From NCBI GenBank assembly GCA_009777095.1, contig WRMN01000005.1, positions 1 to 64,000 of the forward strand: a stretch of DNA of 64,000 bases. Direction: 5' to 3'. This document shows positions 26,378 through 36,894 of this stretch, piece by piece. A model generated the notes under the pieces. That model did no database searches, was not told the origin of the DNA, and saw nothing but the letters and a program-made list of their open reading frames with translations. Each line of letters starts with the position of its first letter. The stretch's first letter is position 1. This DNA is from Bacteroidales bacterium. Its GTDB lineage: Bacteria; Bacteroidota; Bacteroidia; Bacteroidales; UBA932. A program made the position numbers and the translations under genes.

Positions 26378-26614
26378 TTATGCTAAAACTATAATATGGT
26401 TTTTCTTTACTTCAACAAATCCGCCTCTGGGGATAGGTAATGTTTCTTTTTTGCTGTCTTGCGTATAGATGATCTTTCCTTTTGGCTGTAAAGAGGAAAT
26501 CAGTGGCGCATGGCCTTCAAGTACAGTGAATGAACCCATTGTACCAGGTAGCGTAACGCTTTCGACTTCGCCGCTGAAAAGCATCTTTTTTGGAGTGATG
26601 ATATCTAATTTCAT
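26378..26614 (-). CDS. atpC: ATP synthase F1 subunit epsilon (short form)
   Basis: 78 residues: MKLDIITPKKMLFSGEVESV, the beta-sandwich domain, and FTVLEGHAPLIS. The C-terminal inhibitory helical hairpin of longer epsilon subunits is absent. Short epsilon subunits of ~80 aa are usual in Bacteroidota, so this is not a truncation. It follows atpD by 31 bp. Confidence 0.95.
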   Translation of the reverse strand: MKLDIITPKKMLFSGEVESVTLPGTMGSFTVLEGHAPLISSLQPKGKIIYTQDSKKETLPIPRGGFVEVKKNHIIVLA

Positions 26615-26645
26615 ACCTTAAAATACTTCATGTTTTTGTCTTTAT

Positions 26646-28184
<1,539 letters not shown>

Positions 28185-28214
28185 TTATTTGAATATTCCT
28201 AAAAAAATATCCGG

Positions 28215-28245
28215 CAAAATTAATGCAAATATTTGATTAAACAAT
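28215..28245 (-). promoter_or_regulatory. Candidate promoter of the ATP synthase operon
   Basis: On the minus strand TAATTTTG (28222-28215) fits TAnnTTTG. ATTG (28245-28242) lies 19 bases upstream at the -33 position. It is 37 bases before the atpD ATG. Confidence 0.55.
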
Positions 28246-28274
28246 TTATTTTTTATTTTTCGGTCATTTTTCAG

Positions 28275-28282
28275 TATATTTG
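28275..28282 (+). promoter_or_regulatory. -7 box for the DUF4274-like gene
   Basis: TATATTTG fits TAnnTTTG, 29 bases before the ATG at 28312. It is divergent from the atp promoter ~50 bp away; the -33 element is only TTTT-like. Confidence 0.5.
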
Positions 28283-28311
28283 CAAGATGTTATCTGAAAA
28301 AATTTTTGCCC

Positions 28312-29151
28312 ATGGATACTAAAATAGCCGCTTTTTTGACTTATCTTGAAACAGCTTCTGCTGAAACCCGCCATATAGTAATGCAAAATTACCCTAATGA
28401 ATTGCCTTTAAATGAAGTAGTTGCCTATTTGAAAGACGATCCGACAACGGAAAAGGCTACTGCTTTGTTAATGTATTGGTTGATGCACCCCCGTTTTTCC
28501 AAACAGTTTGACCCGAATGAAGCGCGGGAAAAAGAATTGGAAAAATTCGGCGAAGTTTATTTTGACCTGATAGAAGACCTTGAATGTAAATATGCGGCTG
28601 GTTTTTACACGGTACAAACTATAGGCTATGACCCTTATTACGATTACAGCCGCGATTCTGGCTATTTCGGGGAAAAACGCAGGGTTCCCTCAATAATGAA
28701 TGTGCCGGTCTATGGCAAAACTATTGACACCGCAACTTATGACCGTGAGCATGGCTTGCAAAAAGGCCTGACGGCAGAATTGTTTGCCGTTATTAATGCC
28801 GCAACTGTCCCGCCGCCGACTATCCCTGTTTCGGAGTCGGAAGCGGCGCCTATAGTGTCGGAGGAGCCTGTTTCACCCTACGTGCCTTTCGAGCCTTTGC
28901 TTGCAGGACAGAAAGTAGAAGAAGAAAAGCTTGTTACTGTAGCTGAAGATGCTGAAAAGAGCGAGTGGGAAAAAGTAATGGAAAAATATAAGGAAGAATG
29001 GAAAAAAGAAGAGGAGTATGACCCTTATGCTCCTGATCCTCATACTGATACTCAACATGCGCCCAATAATTCTAAGGCAGGTTGCGGCGCATTCATAGCG
29101 ATTGCTGCTATCATTATGCTATTGATGAGAATGTGCGAGAATACGAATTAA
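28312..29151 (+). CDS. Tail-anchored protein with an N-terminal DUF4274-like domain
   Basis: 279 residues from the ATG at 28312 (a TTG two codons upstream is less likely). The N-terminal ~90 residues (NEVVAYLKDDPTTEKATALL, then MYWLMHPRFSKQFD) resemble DUF4274, but this is recall without alignment. A Tyr-rich middle (GYDPYYDYSRDSGYFG) is followed by a Pro/Glu-rich acidic linker (~165-250). A single hydrophobic helix at the C-terminus (CGAFIAIAAIIMLLMRM) suggests a tail anchor with the bulk in the cytoplasm. Function unknown. Divergent from the atp operon. Confidence 0.75.
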   Translation: MDTKIAAFLTYLETASAETRHIVMQNYPNELPLNEVVAYLKDDPTTEKATALLMYWLMHPRFSKQFDPNEAREKELEKFGEVYFDLIEDLECKYAAGFYTVQTIGYDPYYDYSRDSGYFGEKRRVPSIMNVPVYGKTIDTATYDREHGLQKGLTAELFAVINAATVPPPTIPVSESEAAPIVSEEPVSPYVPFEPLLAGQKVEEEKLVTVAEDAEKSEWEKVMEKYKEEWKKEEEYDPYAPDPHTDTQHAPNNSKAGCGAFIAIAAIIMLLMRMCENTN

Positions 29152-29194
29152 GCCTAACAGGCAGCTAAACCTTGAACCTTAAATTTGTCGCCTG

Positions 29195-29593
29195 TCATTT
29201 TCTTAGCCGCTCGGTCATCTTGACCATGGCCTCGTCGCGGGCGATGCAGCGTAGCGCCATATAGGTAAGAATGGCGGCAATGACAGGAAAGGCAGCTGTC
29301 AGTGAAAAGGCGGCGCCTGTTTTCAGCGTAAATAGATAATAGGCTATAATCCCTTGGACACCTAATAAAACAAGGCAATTAAACATACAAAGGCGTATCT
29401 GGCGCGTACGTTTACGATACATGAAAATGTTGAAGTAGCCAATGACTGTTGCAACAATAAGCAAGACCTGAATAAGAGTAGAGTCGGTATACTTAATAAT
29501 TTCCTCGCCGAAACTGATAAAGGGGTTAAAAAACATGCAGGTCAGCAGAATGGCCGCAGCCAGCAGAAAAAGAGTTTGAATACGTTGAAGCAT
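29195..29593 (-). CDS. DUF4293-family membrane protein
   Basis: 132 residues with four membrane helices, starting MLQRIQTLFLLAAAILLTC, which is the characteristic beginning of DUF4293. The frame opens at 29617, but the ATG at 29593 matches the family start. A family of unknown function found mainly in Bacteroidota. It lies 31 bp downstream of pyrE on the same strand. Confidence 0.85.
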   Translation of the reverse strand: MLQRIQTLFLLAAAILLTCMFFNPFISFGEEIIKYTDSTLIQVLLIVATVIGYFNIFMYRKRTRQIRLCMFNCLVLLGVQGIIAYYLFTLKTGAAFSLTAAFPVIAAILTYMALRCIARDEAMVKMTERLRK

Positions 29594-29624
29594 ATTGGGT
29601 TGTTGTATTTTTCGCAATTATTCC

Positions 29625-30266
29625 TTATTCATTGTCCTTGCCCCATTTCTCCGGAGATTGGCGCCATTCTTCAAGTGTTTCCATATCGGATTCTTTGATA
29701 TAGTTACACTGCTTGGCTTCTTCAATCAGGGTCAGATAATTGGTAAGGGTGTGTAATTCGCAACCGGCCTTCTCGAAGCTGCGGCGGGTAGAGATAAAAT
29801 TGTAAGAGAAAATGGCTACCATGCCCAATACTTCCGCTCCCGCCTTACGAACGGCATCTACAGCTTGCAAGCTGCTGCCGCCGGTAGATATGAGGTCTTC
29901 TATTACCACTACACGCGCTCCGGGTTGCAATTCCCCTTCAATAATGTTCGACAGGCCGTGGCTTTTAGCAGAAGAACGGATATAAATAAAAGACTTTTCC
30001 ATTTTTTCGGCCACCAAGGCTCCGTGGGCAATAGCGCCTGTAGCAACGCCTGCGATGACCTCTGCATTGGGAAAATGCTGAAGAATGAGTTGCGTAAGGC
30101 TTTCATAAATCAGTTTCCGCGCTTTGGGGTAAGACAATATTTTGCGATTATCGCAGTATATAGGTGAACGCCAGCCGGAGGCCCAGGTAAAAGGTTGCTC
30201 CACATTCAAGCGCACGGCGGAAATGTCAAGTAGTTGGCGAGCAATAATTTTTTCTATTTTTTTCAT
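29625..30266 (-). CDS. pyrE: Orotate phosphoribosyltransferase
   Basis: 213 residues. Transfers ribose 5-phosphate from PRPP to orotate to give OMP in pyrimidine synthesis. The PRPP-binding motif VVIEDLISTGGS is intact, as are the N-terminal WASGWRSPIYCDNRKIL and the GVATGAIAHGALVAEKM segment. Normal length. Divergent from the Nudix gene with 34 bp between start codons, so the promoters must overlap. Confidence 0.97.
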   Translation of the reverse strand: MKKIEKIIARQLLDISAVRLNVEQPFTWASGWRSPIYCDNRKILSYPKARKLIYESLTQLILQHFPNAEVIAGVATGAIAHGALVAEKMEKSFIYIRSSAKSHGLSNIIEGELQPGARVVVIEDLISTGGSSLQAVDAVRKAGAEVLGMVAIFSYNFISTRRSFEKAGCELHTLTNYLTLIEEAKQCNYIKESDMETLEEWRQSPEKWGKDNE

Positions 30267-30274
30267 AAAATTTT

Positions 30275-30282
30275 TATCTTTG
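30275..30282 (+). promoter_or_regulatory. -7 box for the Nudix gene
   Basis: TATCTTTG fits TAnnTTTG, 18 bases before the ATG at 30301, in the 34-bp gap to the divergent pyrE. Confidence 0.5.
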
Positions 30283-30300
30283 TGCTAAATTTATCCTTAA

Positions 30301-30912
30301 ATGTATAAAATATTCTTCAACGACCGAGTTCTAAGCATTAGTAACAATTGGCTGCAATGTAGCCAAGTTATGAATGCAATAATCTACAAAGTTACAAAAA
30401 AAAATGAAATAAAACCAATAGTTGATAATTTTCAGCAAAATTTGGCTATGCGGGAGCTGTACCTGTATGTTGAAGATGTGGAAGAAGCTATGAATGAGGT
30501 TCTTTCCTTATTTAACGTAGAGGAATCGGCCGGAGGGGTGGTCTGCAATAATAATGACGAATGGCTGCTGATATTCAGGCACGAATTTTGGGATTTGCCC
30601 AAAGGAAGACCGGAGTCGGGGGAAAGCATGCCTGAAGCCGCCTTGAGGGAGGTTGAGGAGGAATGTGGCATTCATGAACTTACATTGTTTGATTTTCTCA
30701 CCTGTACCTATCATACTTATAAAGAAAATGAGCAAATTATGCTAAAGAAAAACTACTGGTACAGTATGAAATATACAGGGACGGCAAGCCTTATACCTCA
30801 AAAGGAAGAAGGCATTATAGAAGCGCGATGGGTGCCCCGCAATGAAATCCCCGTATATTTACCAAAGATGTATTCATCAATTACAGAGGTGCTGCAGATG
30901 GCTGTTTGCTGA
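30301..30912 (+). CDS. Nudix hydrolase
   Basis: 203 residues. The Nudix box GRPESGESMPEAALREVEEE (from residue 102, completed by CGI) is complete, so it should hydrolyse a nucleoside diphosphate linked to another moiety with Mg2+. The N-terminal ~70 residues form an extra domain before AGGVVCNNNDEWLLIFRHEFWDLPKG. The bacterial Nudix family is too broad to name a substrate. Start at 30301, just after a -7 box. Divergent from pyrE, convergent with the transglutaminase-like lipoprotein (20-bp gap). Confidence 0.9.
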   Translation: MYKIFFNDRVLSISNNWLQCSQVMNAIIYKVTKKNEIKPIVDNFQQNLAMRELYLYVEDVEEAMNEVLSLFNVEESAGGVVCNNNDEWLLIFRHEFWDLPKGRPESGESMPEAALREVEEECGIHELTLFDFLTCTYHTYKENEQIMLKKNYWYSMKYTGTASLIPQKEEGIIEARWVPRNEIPVYLPKMYSSITEVLQMAVC

Positions 30913-30932
30913 TAATTTAAAGATTTAAAATT

Positions 30933-33563
30933 TCACCTCTGTTTATTCTCCAACCATATTATTTTGAGTAAGGCTTCTCCTACGCCTATTTTATAGCCTT
31001 CCGACACATACAAAATACCGCCGTTAGCAGATAAATATACCACCAAGGGGTAATTATCTTCAAATTGCCTTTGTAATGACGCGGTAACGGTTTTCAAGAT
31101 ATTTCCCTTATTAGCGCCTGAATAGCTGTTCAGCGGCAAGCCTTTGTAGGTATCAAGCGTAAATGAAGCGTTATAACGATCTTCGGGAACTAAGAAGAGT
31201 ACGCCGCCGCCCCATTCATTAAAGGCTTTGAGCCGCATATCCTGCAACAAGTGCTCGGAAGGCTCTTTTTTCGGATCAATAAAGCAAAGCGCCAAGCCTT
31301 TTCCATGCGACAGGGTTTTTAAACTATGCTTGCTATTATCGCTCAAATACACTTCCGTATTCATGTCCACCGAGCCTAATAAGGCAATTTTATCGGTAAT
31401 ATTAGACAATTTCACCTTAGTTGTATAGGTAGTAGCTAAGGTAAAATATTCGGCACGCACTGCCACAGAACCGTCGTTGGCACGGCTGCCGCTCATCAGC
31501 CTGTAGTAGCCCTCATCTAAGGATAAGTGGACATCATATTCCTTAACGGCAGGACTGTTCCATAAATTGAGCGTCTGAAAATCGTCGTTCTTATATACCG
31601 CCAGTGTATAATGGGTTAGGTAAGCAGGTTTCACAATATTTGTTTTATCGTTGCCAAGTATAAGATAGCTTTTCGACTGTTGCTCCGTAAGGTTTTCGGC
31701 CTCAAATAACACGTCGCGCCATTGCCTGTCGGAAAAATATTGCGGCTTTCCCGTAGCAGTTTCTATCTGCGCAGGAATTCCCAGACTGCGGCACAGGGCA
31801 ACAAAAAACACGTCGCGCGAACGACTATCGGCGCGCTTCAATTCATACACGCCCTGTGGAGTAATCAAACAATTATAATAATTGGCTGCATCATCAAGGG
31901 CGATATTTTCTTTCACATAGCGGATAATATGCTCCACCGTAGTCGGCTCACCTGCTATTTCACGAACAAATTCCGACTGTTGAAAAAAGCTGCGCCAGGG
32001 TCTAATCAACTCTGTGGCAATGCGCGGCGATAACATTTGCTGTACTAAAATAGTTTTAGGAATATCAGTAGTCATATAAGATAACCCATTATCAAAATGA
32101 TCATGTAAATAGTCTAAGGGCGTGTCTCTTAAATCTTTTTCCGATAAGGACAAGAGAAATTCGCTAATCCAATGCCTGTTATTTCCGCTATCTATAAAAG
32201 CAGCAATATCGCGCCAATTTCCCTGCGACAATTGCAGGATTTTCCACACTTCTTCTTTTTTCAACTGTTGACGCACTGCTAAGTCAATCGCATATTCTTC
32301 GGTAGCAAAAGTTTGCATATAAGCTGTGCGAATCGAGTCTTCCTGCTGCAAACGCAGGGCATGCAATGCCGCTTTTTCCGAGGATACCGCCGACACCTGC
32401 TGCTCCTGCGGCACATTTACTGTAAGCTCCTCCACATAAGGTTCGCCGGGCTGTTTATCTAAATGTACAAGCACGAGCGTATCGTCAGGGGTTGATTGGC
32501 CATAACCATAGCGGTCGGCTTTATCTGCCCATACCATAATATCGCCCATGCCGGAAATAATAGCGGCCATGCCTTGTTCATCGGTCTGCTTTTCTACCAT
32601 AGGATACCATTCGGCATAGTTATATACCTTGAATTGCACGCGGGCGCCGCTTATCGGTTGGCCGTTCTCATCTACCGCCTGCACCTTTACTTCGCGCGTG
32701 GGGGCATAATTCTCCAAAACATTAATCCGCGAAAATAAAGGGGTTTCTACATTTTTTTCTTCAGGCCCCGTATATAAGCCGAAGACTGTAGTGTGCACCA
32801 TCATTGCCCGTTTAACCGGACCGGTAAACCAGGCCATATTCAGCTCAGGTTCAGGTTCGCAAGCGCCCATGTAGTACCATTTTCCATCAACCCATACTTC
32901 TACCCAGGCATGGTTATCGTCGGTATGCACCCAGCGCGGCGTGTAGCATTGGCGGGCGGGGATACCCACAGCCCGCAGTGCGGCTACGGTAAAGGTCGAT
33001 TCCTCGCCGCAACGCCCCCATGAGGTGCGCATAAGCGCCAGCGGGGCCGAAGTGCGCCCATCGGTAGCGCGGTAAGTTACTTTCTCATGGCACCAATGGT
33101 TCACTTCCAAGGCCGCTTCGGCCATTGATAAACCTTTCACCCTGTCTTTTAATTCCTCGAAAAACACAATGCGGGCAGTGTCTAAATATTCGTTATTCAC
33201 ACGATATACTAATACAAAATGGCGAAAAATATCGCAGGGAACCGACTTTCCCCAGTGAAAATAATCCTGCGCTTTAAAGGCAGCGTCTATCTGCTTCAAG
33301 AAAAATTCTCCATCGTAGTCGGCCAGATCGCACAAGGGCATGTAGGCATACAAAAATTCCAAGGCTTCCCGCTGTTTCAGGCTGAGTTTGCGCTTGTCGA
33401 GCACGCCGAACAAGGCCTCAGCACGATGTTTGGCCTCTTCCTTTCTTTTCTGAAACTGCTCCTGCACCTGCGCTCGGTAGGTTTTATCTTTCAGAAAGTG
33501 TTCTTCTTGTCCGCAAGCCACCGCCAGTAGGGCGGTTAGTATGATAAACGAAACTTTTTTCAT
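30933..33563 (-). CDS. Large transglutaminase-like lipoprotein
   Basis: 876 residues. Signal peptide with lipobox LLAVAC makes it an envelope lipoprotein. The first transglutaminase-like domain (about 150-235) has C185 (WGRCGEEST), H218 (DNHAWVEVW) and an acidic residue after WYYMGACEPE. A carboxypeptidase-regulatory-like beta domain follows (VQAVDENGQPISGARVQFKV). A second transglutaminase-like segment near residue 575 (ADSRSRDVFFVALCRSLGIP) has lost the Cys at the matching place. The start is the ATG at 33563; the open frame extends into an interspersed repeat shared with the end of cutC. It lies 5 bp after cutC. Substrate unknown. Confidence 0.88.
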   Translation of the reverse strand: MKKVSFIILTALLAVACGQEEHFLKDKTYRAQVQEQFQKRKEEAKHRAEALFGVLDKRKLSLKQREALEFLYAYMPLCDLADYDGEFFLKQIDAAFKAQDYFHWGKSVPCDIFRHFVLVYRVNNEYLDTARIVFFEELKDRVKGLSMAEAALEVNHWCHEKVTYRATDGRTSAPLALMRTSWGRCGEESTFTVAALRAVGIPARQCYTPRWVHTDDNHAWVEVWVDGKWYYMGACEPEPELNMAWFTGPVKRAMMVHTTVFGLYTGPEEKNVETPLFSRINVLENYAPTREVKVQAVDENGQPISGARVQFKVYNYAEWYPMVEKQTDEQGMAAIISGMGDIMVWADKADRYGYGQSTPDDTLVLVHLDKQPGEPYVEELTVNVPQEQQVSAVSSEKAALHALRLQQEDSIRTAYMQTFATEEYAIDLAVRQQLKKEEVWKILQLSQGNWRDIAAFIDSGNNRHWISEFLLSLSEKDLRDTPLDYLHDHFDNGLSYMTTDIPKTILVQQMLSPRIATELIRPWRSFFQQSEFVREIAGEPTTVEHIIRYVKENIALDDAANYYNCLITPQGVYELKRADSRSRDVFFVALCRSLGIPAQIETATGKPQYFSDRQWRDVLFEAENLTEQQSKSYLILGNDKTNIVKPAYLTHYTLAVYKNDDFQTLNLWNSPAVKEYDVHLSLDEGYYRLMSGSRANDGSVAVRAEYFTLATTYTTKVKLSNITDKIALLGSVDMNTEVYLSDNSKHSLKTLSHGKGLALCFIDPKKEPSEHLLQDMRLKAFNEWGGGVLFLVPEDRYNASFTLDTYKGLPLNSYSGANKGNILKTVTASLQRQFEDNYPLVVYLSANGGILYVSEGYKIGVGEALLKIIWLENKQR

Positions 33564-33568
33564 GTTGC

Positions 33569-34306
33569 TTATTTGTTGATTTGGGTATTTGTTGAAGACT
33601 GCTTCCTGCTTCGTCCTTCGCAGTCGCAATGACGGTTGAAAGTTGTTGAAGGTGGTAGGCCTGCGCGGAAAGAGCCGTGAATTTCCTTAGCATCGGTGTT
33701 TTTAATGAGTTCGGCGGCATTTTCTGCAGTAATGCCGGCGCCGGGCATCACAATGATGCGTGTCCCGGCCTGCGACACTAATTGTCGTAGCATTGCTGCA
33801 CCTTCCGGAGCCGAAGGGTACCCTCCGGAGGTTAGCACCCGCTCGCAGCCTAACTCAATAATGCTTTCTAAGCACTCAGGCAGGTTACGGCAAGAGTCGA
33901 AAGCCCGATGGAAGGTTACCTGCATATTGTATTGACGGGCAATAGCCATCAATATAGCACAACGGCGGACATCAATGCTTCCGTCGGCATTCAGCATTCC
34001 TATCACTACGCCGTGGCAGCCTAACTTGCCGCAGCAGTGAATATCCGATTGCATCAGAGCAAATTCGGTATCGTTATACAAAAAATCACCTCCCCGCGGA
34101 CGGACAAGGACAAAGACGTCTATGTTCAGCAGTCGCCGCACGGCTTCTATTATGCCAAAAGAGGGAGTAGTACCACCTACTGCCAAGTTTTGGCATAGTT
34201 CTATTCTGTCGGCTCCGCCTTGCTGCGCGTCTAATGCCGCATCAATGCTTTCGACACAGACTTCTATCTTAATTTTATTATTTGTAGCCACAAATTCTGC
34301 AATCAC
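33569..34306 (-). CDS. cutC: CutC-family protein
   Basis: 245 residues, TIM-barrel CutC family, named for copper homeostasis although the copper role is disputed. IEVCVESIDAALDAQQGGAD and ELCQNLAVGGTTPS are the family N-terminus, followed by TFHRAFDSC and VLTSGGYPSAPEGA. The start is a GTG at 34306 overlapping the TGA of yebC (GTGA), which implies coupling. The last ~20 residues (from CDCEGRSRKQSS) are encoded by an interspersed REP-like repeat and are not family sequence. The native end was probably soon after EIHGSFR. Confidence 0.92.
   Translation of the reverse strand: MIAEFVATNNKIKIEVCVESIDAALDAQQGGADRIELCQNLAVGGTTPSFGIIEAVRRLLNIDVFVLVRPRGGDFLYNDTEFALMQSDIHCCGKLGCHGVVIGMLNADGSIDVRRCAILMAIARQYNMQVTFHRAFDSCRNLPECLESIIELGCERVLTSGGYPSAPEGAAMLRQLVSQAGTRIIVMPGAGITAENAAELIKNTDAKEIHGSFRAGLPPSTTFNRHCDCEGRSRKQSSTNTQINK
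33597..33639 (-). repeat. REP-like interspersed repeat at the 3' end of cutC
   Basis: The plus strand reads gcttcctgcttcgtccttcg at 33601 and continues cagtcgcaatgacggttg. It combines the core seen four times in the pseudouridine synthase gene with the 'aagcaggaagc' variant found at 57644 and 57844. It supplies the last codons of cutC. Confidence 0.8.
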
Positions 34307-35016
34307 TTCATATTGTGGTAAACATTCTGCACGTCATCGTCCTCTTCAAATCGCTCAATCAATTTTTCGAGTTCTGTCCTTTGCTCGGGAAGAAGTTCTT
34401 TTAATTCGGCAGTGGGAATACGTTCAAAGCCGCCGCTCAGCAGTTCTAAACCCTGTTCTTCAATATATTTCTGAATAGCGCCGTATGATTCAAATCCGCC
34501 GTATATCATCACCTCATCGCCGTCGGCAAAAATTTCTTCGCCGCCAAAGTCTATCAACTCCAACTCCATATTTTCAATATCCATACCTTCTTTCGCCTTC
34601 ACCTTAAACATACATTTACGTTCGAACATAAACTCCACGCTGCCCGAAGTACCTAAGGAACCGCCGAATTTGTTAAAATAACTGCGTATGTTGGCAACGG
34701 TACGCATAGTGTTATCGGTAGCCGTTTCTACAAGGAAAGCAATACCATGAGGGCCATAGCCTTCATACACCACTTCCTTGTATTCGCTTTGGTCTTTTTC
34801 AATCGCCCGTTTAATGGCCCTTTCGATATTATCTTTGGGCATATTTTCAGCTCTAGCCATTTGAATGACAGCCCGCAGGCGGGGATTATTTTCGGGGTCA
34901 GGGCCGCCGGACTTGGCAGCTATGGTCAACTCTTTTCCTATACGTGTAAACACGCGGGACATATTGCCCCAGCGTTTCATTTTACGTTCTTTACGATATT
35001 CAAAAGCACGTCCCAT
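34303..35016 (-). CDS. YebC/PmpR/TACO1-family protein
   Basis: 237 residues. MGRAFEYRKERKMKRWGNMS and ENNPRLRAVIQMARAENMPKDN are family signatures. The family has been described as DNA-binding regulators in some bacteria and as translation factors that help ribosomes on proline stretches (TACO1). Which applies here cannot be decided. The long YebC branch can be distinguished from YeeN only by alignment. Its stop overlaps the start of cutC; the TPR gene ends 18 bp upstream, so they may be co-transcribed. Confidence 0.95.
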   Translation of the reverse strand: MGRAFEYRKERKMKRWGNMSRVFTRIGKELTIAAKSGGPDPENNPRLRAVIQMARAENMPKDNIERAIKRAIEKDQSEYKEVVYEGYGPHGIAFLVETATDNTMRTVANIRSYFNKFGGSLGTSGSVEFMFERKCMFKVKAKEGMDIENMELELIDFGGEEIFADGDEVMIYGGFESYGAIQKYIEEQGLELLSGGFERIPTAELKELLPEQRTELEKLIERFEEDDDVQNVYHNMK

Positions 35017-35034
35017 AGTATGTCGATTTTTAGT

Positions 35035-35703
35035 TTATTCCATAGGCGATACCTCGCCGATATATTTGTCTATTTCGCGGGCTTCCTCAGACTGAGGATA
35101 ATTAGTTTTAATACGCAGGAACATCTTCAGGGCCTCTTCGGGCTTACCCGAAGCTTTATAAGTAAGCCCTGCCTTCAGCAATGGCTCTGCCGCAAAAATA
35201 TTTTCGCGATAATTAGCTGCTTTCAGGAAATAATTCAGCGCCTCAGGATAATTATTCAGATTAACGTAAGCATCGCCGATACGAGCTAATGCAATAGCCG
35301 ATGTAATCTCATCGCCTACCTTGTATTTCTTCAAGTTTTCAATAGCTTGTTCGTATTGGCCTAATTTCAATTGGCAAATCCCTGCATAAAAGTAAACCAT
35401 ATCGCCGGCCTTGCTGCCGTATTCATCAATAATCTGCAAAAAGCCCGAATTATTACCATCGCCGTTCAACGCTAAGGATAGAGAATCTATACGGTAGTAT
35501 TGTTCTGCTATAAACATCTGACTACGAGCTTCTTCTTGTTGCGGCTCATAGTAAAATTTTTGATAACCGAAATAAATCAGCACTATGGCCAATATGCCGA
35601 CCACAGCATAAATAATAACATTTTTATATTTTGTCAAAAATTGTTCTGCGGACGAAAGTACTTGTCCTACAGCTTCTCCGGAATTGTGAGCTTGTTTAGC
35701 CAT
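35035..35703 (-). CDS. TPR-repeat membrane protein (YfgM/BamD-like topology)
   Basis: 222 residues from the ATG at 35703 (MAKQAHNSGEAVGQVLSSAE). The frame is open to 35817, but that would overlap recF and include unlikely sequence. A cytoplasmic N-terminus is followed by one membrane helix (VIIYAVVGILAIVLIYFGYQ) and then at least four tetratricopeptide repeats (for example GDMVYFYAGICQLKLGQYEQ and ARIGDAYVNLNNYPEALNYF). It is probably an inner-membrane protein with a periplasmic TPR domain used for protein contacts. Divergent from recF. Confidence 0.87.
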   Translation of the reverse strand: MAKQAHNSGEAVGQVLSSAEQFLTKYKNVIIYAVVGILAIVLIYFGYQKFYYEPQQEEARSQMFIAEQYYRIDSLSLALNGDGNNSGFLQIIDEYGSKAGDMVYFYAGICQLKLGQYEQAIENLKKYKVGDEITSAIALARIGDAYVNLNNYPEALNYFLKAANYRENIFAAEPLLKAGLTYKASGKPEEALKMFLRIKTNYPQSEEAREIDKYIGEVSPME

Positions 35704-35790
35704 GAAAATAATATTAATAAATTTAGGGTTGCAAATATAGTGTTTTTTTATGAAATAGTAAAAAAAATTTCTACAAACTATGTAAAATAG

Positions 35791-35798
35791 TATCTTTG
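35791..35798 (+). promoter_or_regulatory. -7 box immediately before recF
   Basis: TATCTTTG fits TAnnTTTG. Only four bases separate it from the recF ATG at 35803, so the transcript would be leaderless or nearly so. TTTC at 35768-35771 is the likely -33 element (19-base spacing). Confidence 0.6.
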
Positions 35799-35802
35799 TG
35801 CT

Positions 35803-36894
35803 ATGCTTTTGAAACAAATTTCCATAACGAATTTTAAGAATATCGTAGCAACTACACTGCGTTTTTCCCCGAATATCAATTGTATAGTAGGTAATAACGG
35901 CGAGGGGAAGACCAACCTCTTAGATGCTGTTTATTACCTGTCTATGACCAAAAGTTACTTCGGAGGCAGCGACCTATTCCATATTCGACATGGGGAACAG
36001 TATTTTTTATTACAGGGATTATTTTCGCATGATAATGAGGAAGAACAAGTTAACTGCGGCGTTACACGGGAAGAAGGAAAAATTTTTAAACGGAATGGAA
36101 AGACTTACAACCGTTTAGCTGAGCATGTAGGACGTTTTCCCTTAGTAATGGTTTCGCCTACCGACAATACGTTAATTAATGAATCGGGAGAAGAACGCCG
36201 GAGGTATTTGAACGGCATTTTGGCACAAAGCGAAAAAGAGTACCTAAATGTATTGTTGCGGTATAATCATACTCTCTTACAGCGCAATAAGCTGCTTAAA
36301 ACCCCTTACGACAGTAATATGCCGACTTTATTGAGTGCTATTGATGAGCAAATGGTTGATGTTGGAAAAAAAGTATATAACTTTCGTAAACAGCTAATTA
36401 TAGATTTGCAACCTTATTTTAGCCAGGCCTATGCTACCCTCTCCGAAAATAAGGAAGAGGTGAGTTTAATCTACCGTTCAGAACTTGATAATGAGGATTT
36501 TGTAGAGATATTGGAACGAAACCGCGACCGCGACAGGATCTTGCAGCACACTTCTGCCGGCATACACCGCGACGACCTTAGCATGTTAATAGAGGGCTAC
36601 CCCTTACGGCGCACAGGCTCACAAGGGCAACAAAAAACCTTTCTGCTGGCATTGAAGTTAGCCCAGTTTGAGTTGCTTCATCGGCAAAAAGGCTTCCGAC
36701 CCTTGCTGTTGCTCGATGATATTTTTGACAAGTTGGACGCCGACAGGGTACATCAACTGTTAAGCATGGTAGCTCAGGCCAACTTCGGCCAAATATTTAT
36801 TACCGACAGCAACAAGGTGCGCGTCGATGGCATAGTGCAGCAACTAACGCAGGATTACGCCATGTTCACGGCGGAGAAGGGAGTATTTAAATGA
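35803..36894 (+). CDS. recF: DNA replication and repair protein RecF
   Basis: 363 residues, SMC-like ATPase that loads RecA at gaps with RecO/RecR. Walker A GNNGEGKTNLLDAVYYLS is near residue 32, the ABC-type signature TGSQGQQKTFLLAL is further on, and Walker B LLLLDDIFDKLD follows. Length and order are normal. The ATG at 35803 lies four bases after a -7 box. It is divergent from the TPR gene; the DUF721 gene that often follows recF in this phylum is not here. Confidence 0.97.
   Translation: MLLKQISITNFKNIVATTLRFSPNINCIVGNNGEGKTNLLDAVYYLSMTKSYFGGSDLFHIRHGEQYFLLQGLFSHDNEEEQVNCGVTREEGKIFKRNGKTYNRLAEHVGRFPLVMVSPTDNTLINESGEERRRYLNGILAQSEKEYLNVLLRYNHTLLQRNKLLKTPYDSNMPTLLSAIDEQMVDVGKKVYNFRKQLIIDLQPYFSQAYATLSENKEEVSLIYRSELDNEDFVEILERNRDRDRILQHTSAGIHRDDLSMLIEGYPLRRTGSQGQQKTFLLALKLAQFELLHRQKGFRPLLLLDDIFDKLDADRVHQLLSMVAQANFGQIFITDSNKVRVDGIVQQLTQDYAMFTAEKGVFK

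Noticed and set aside
26378-26614. Possible truncation of the ATP synthase epsilon subunit
   Set aside because: Short (~80 aa) epsilon subunits without the C-terminal helices are usual in this phylum, and spacing to the neighbouring genes is normal.
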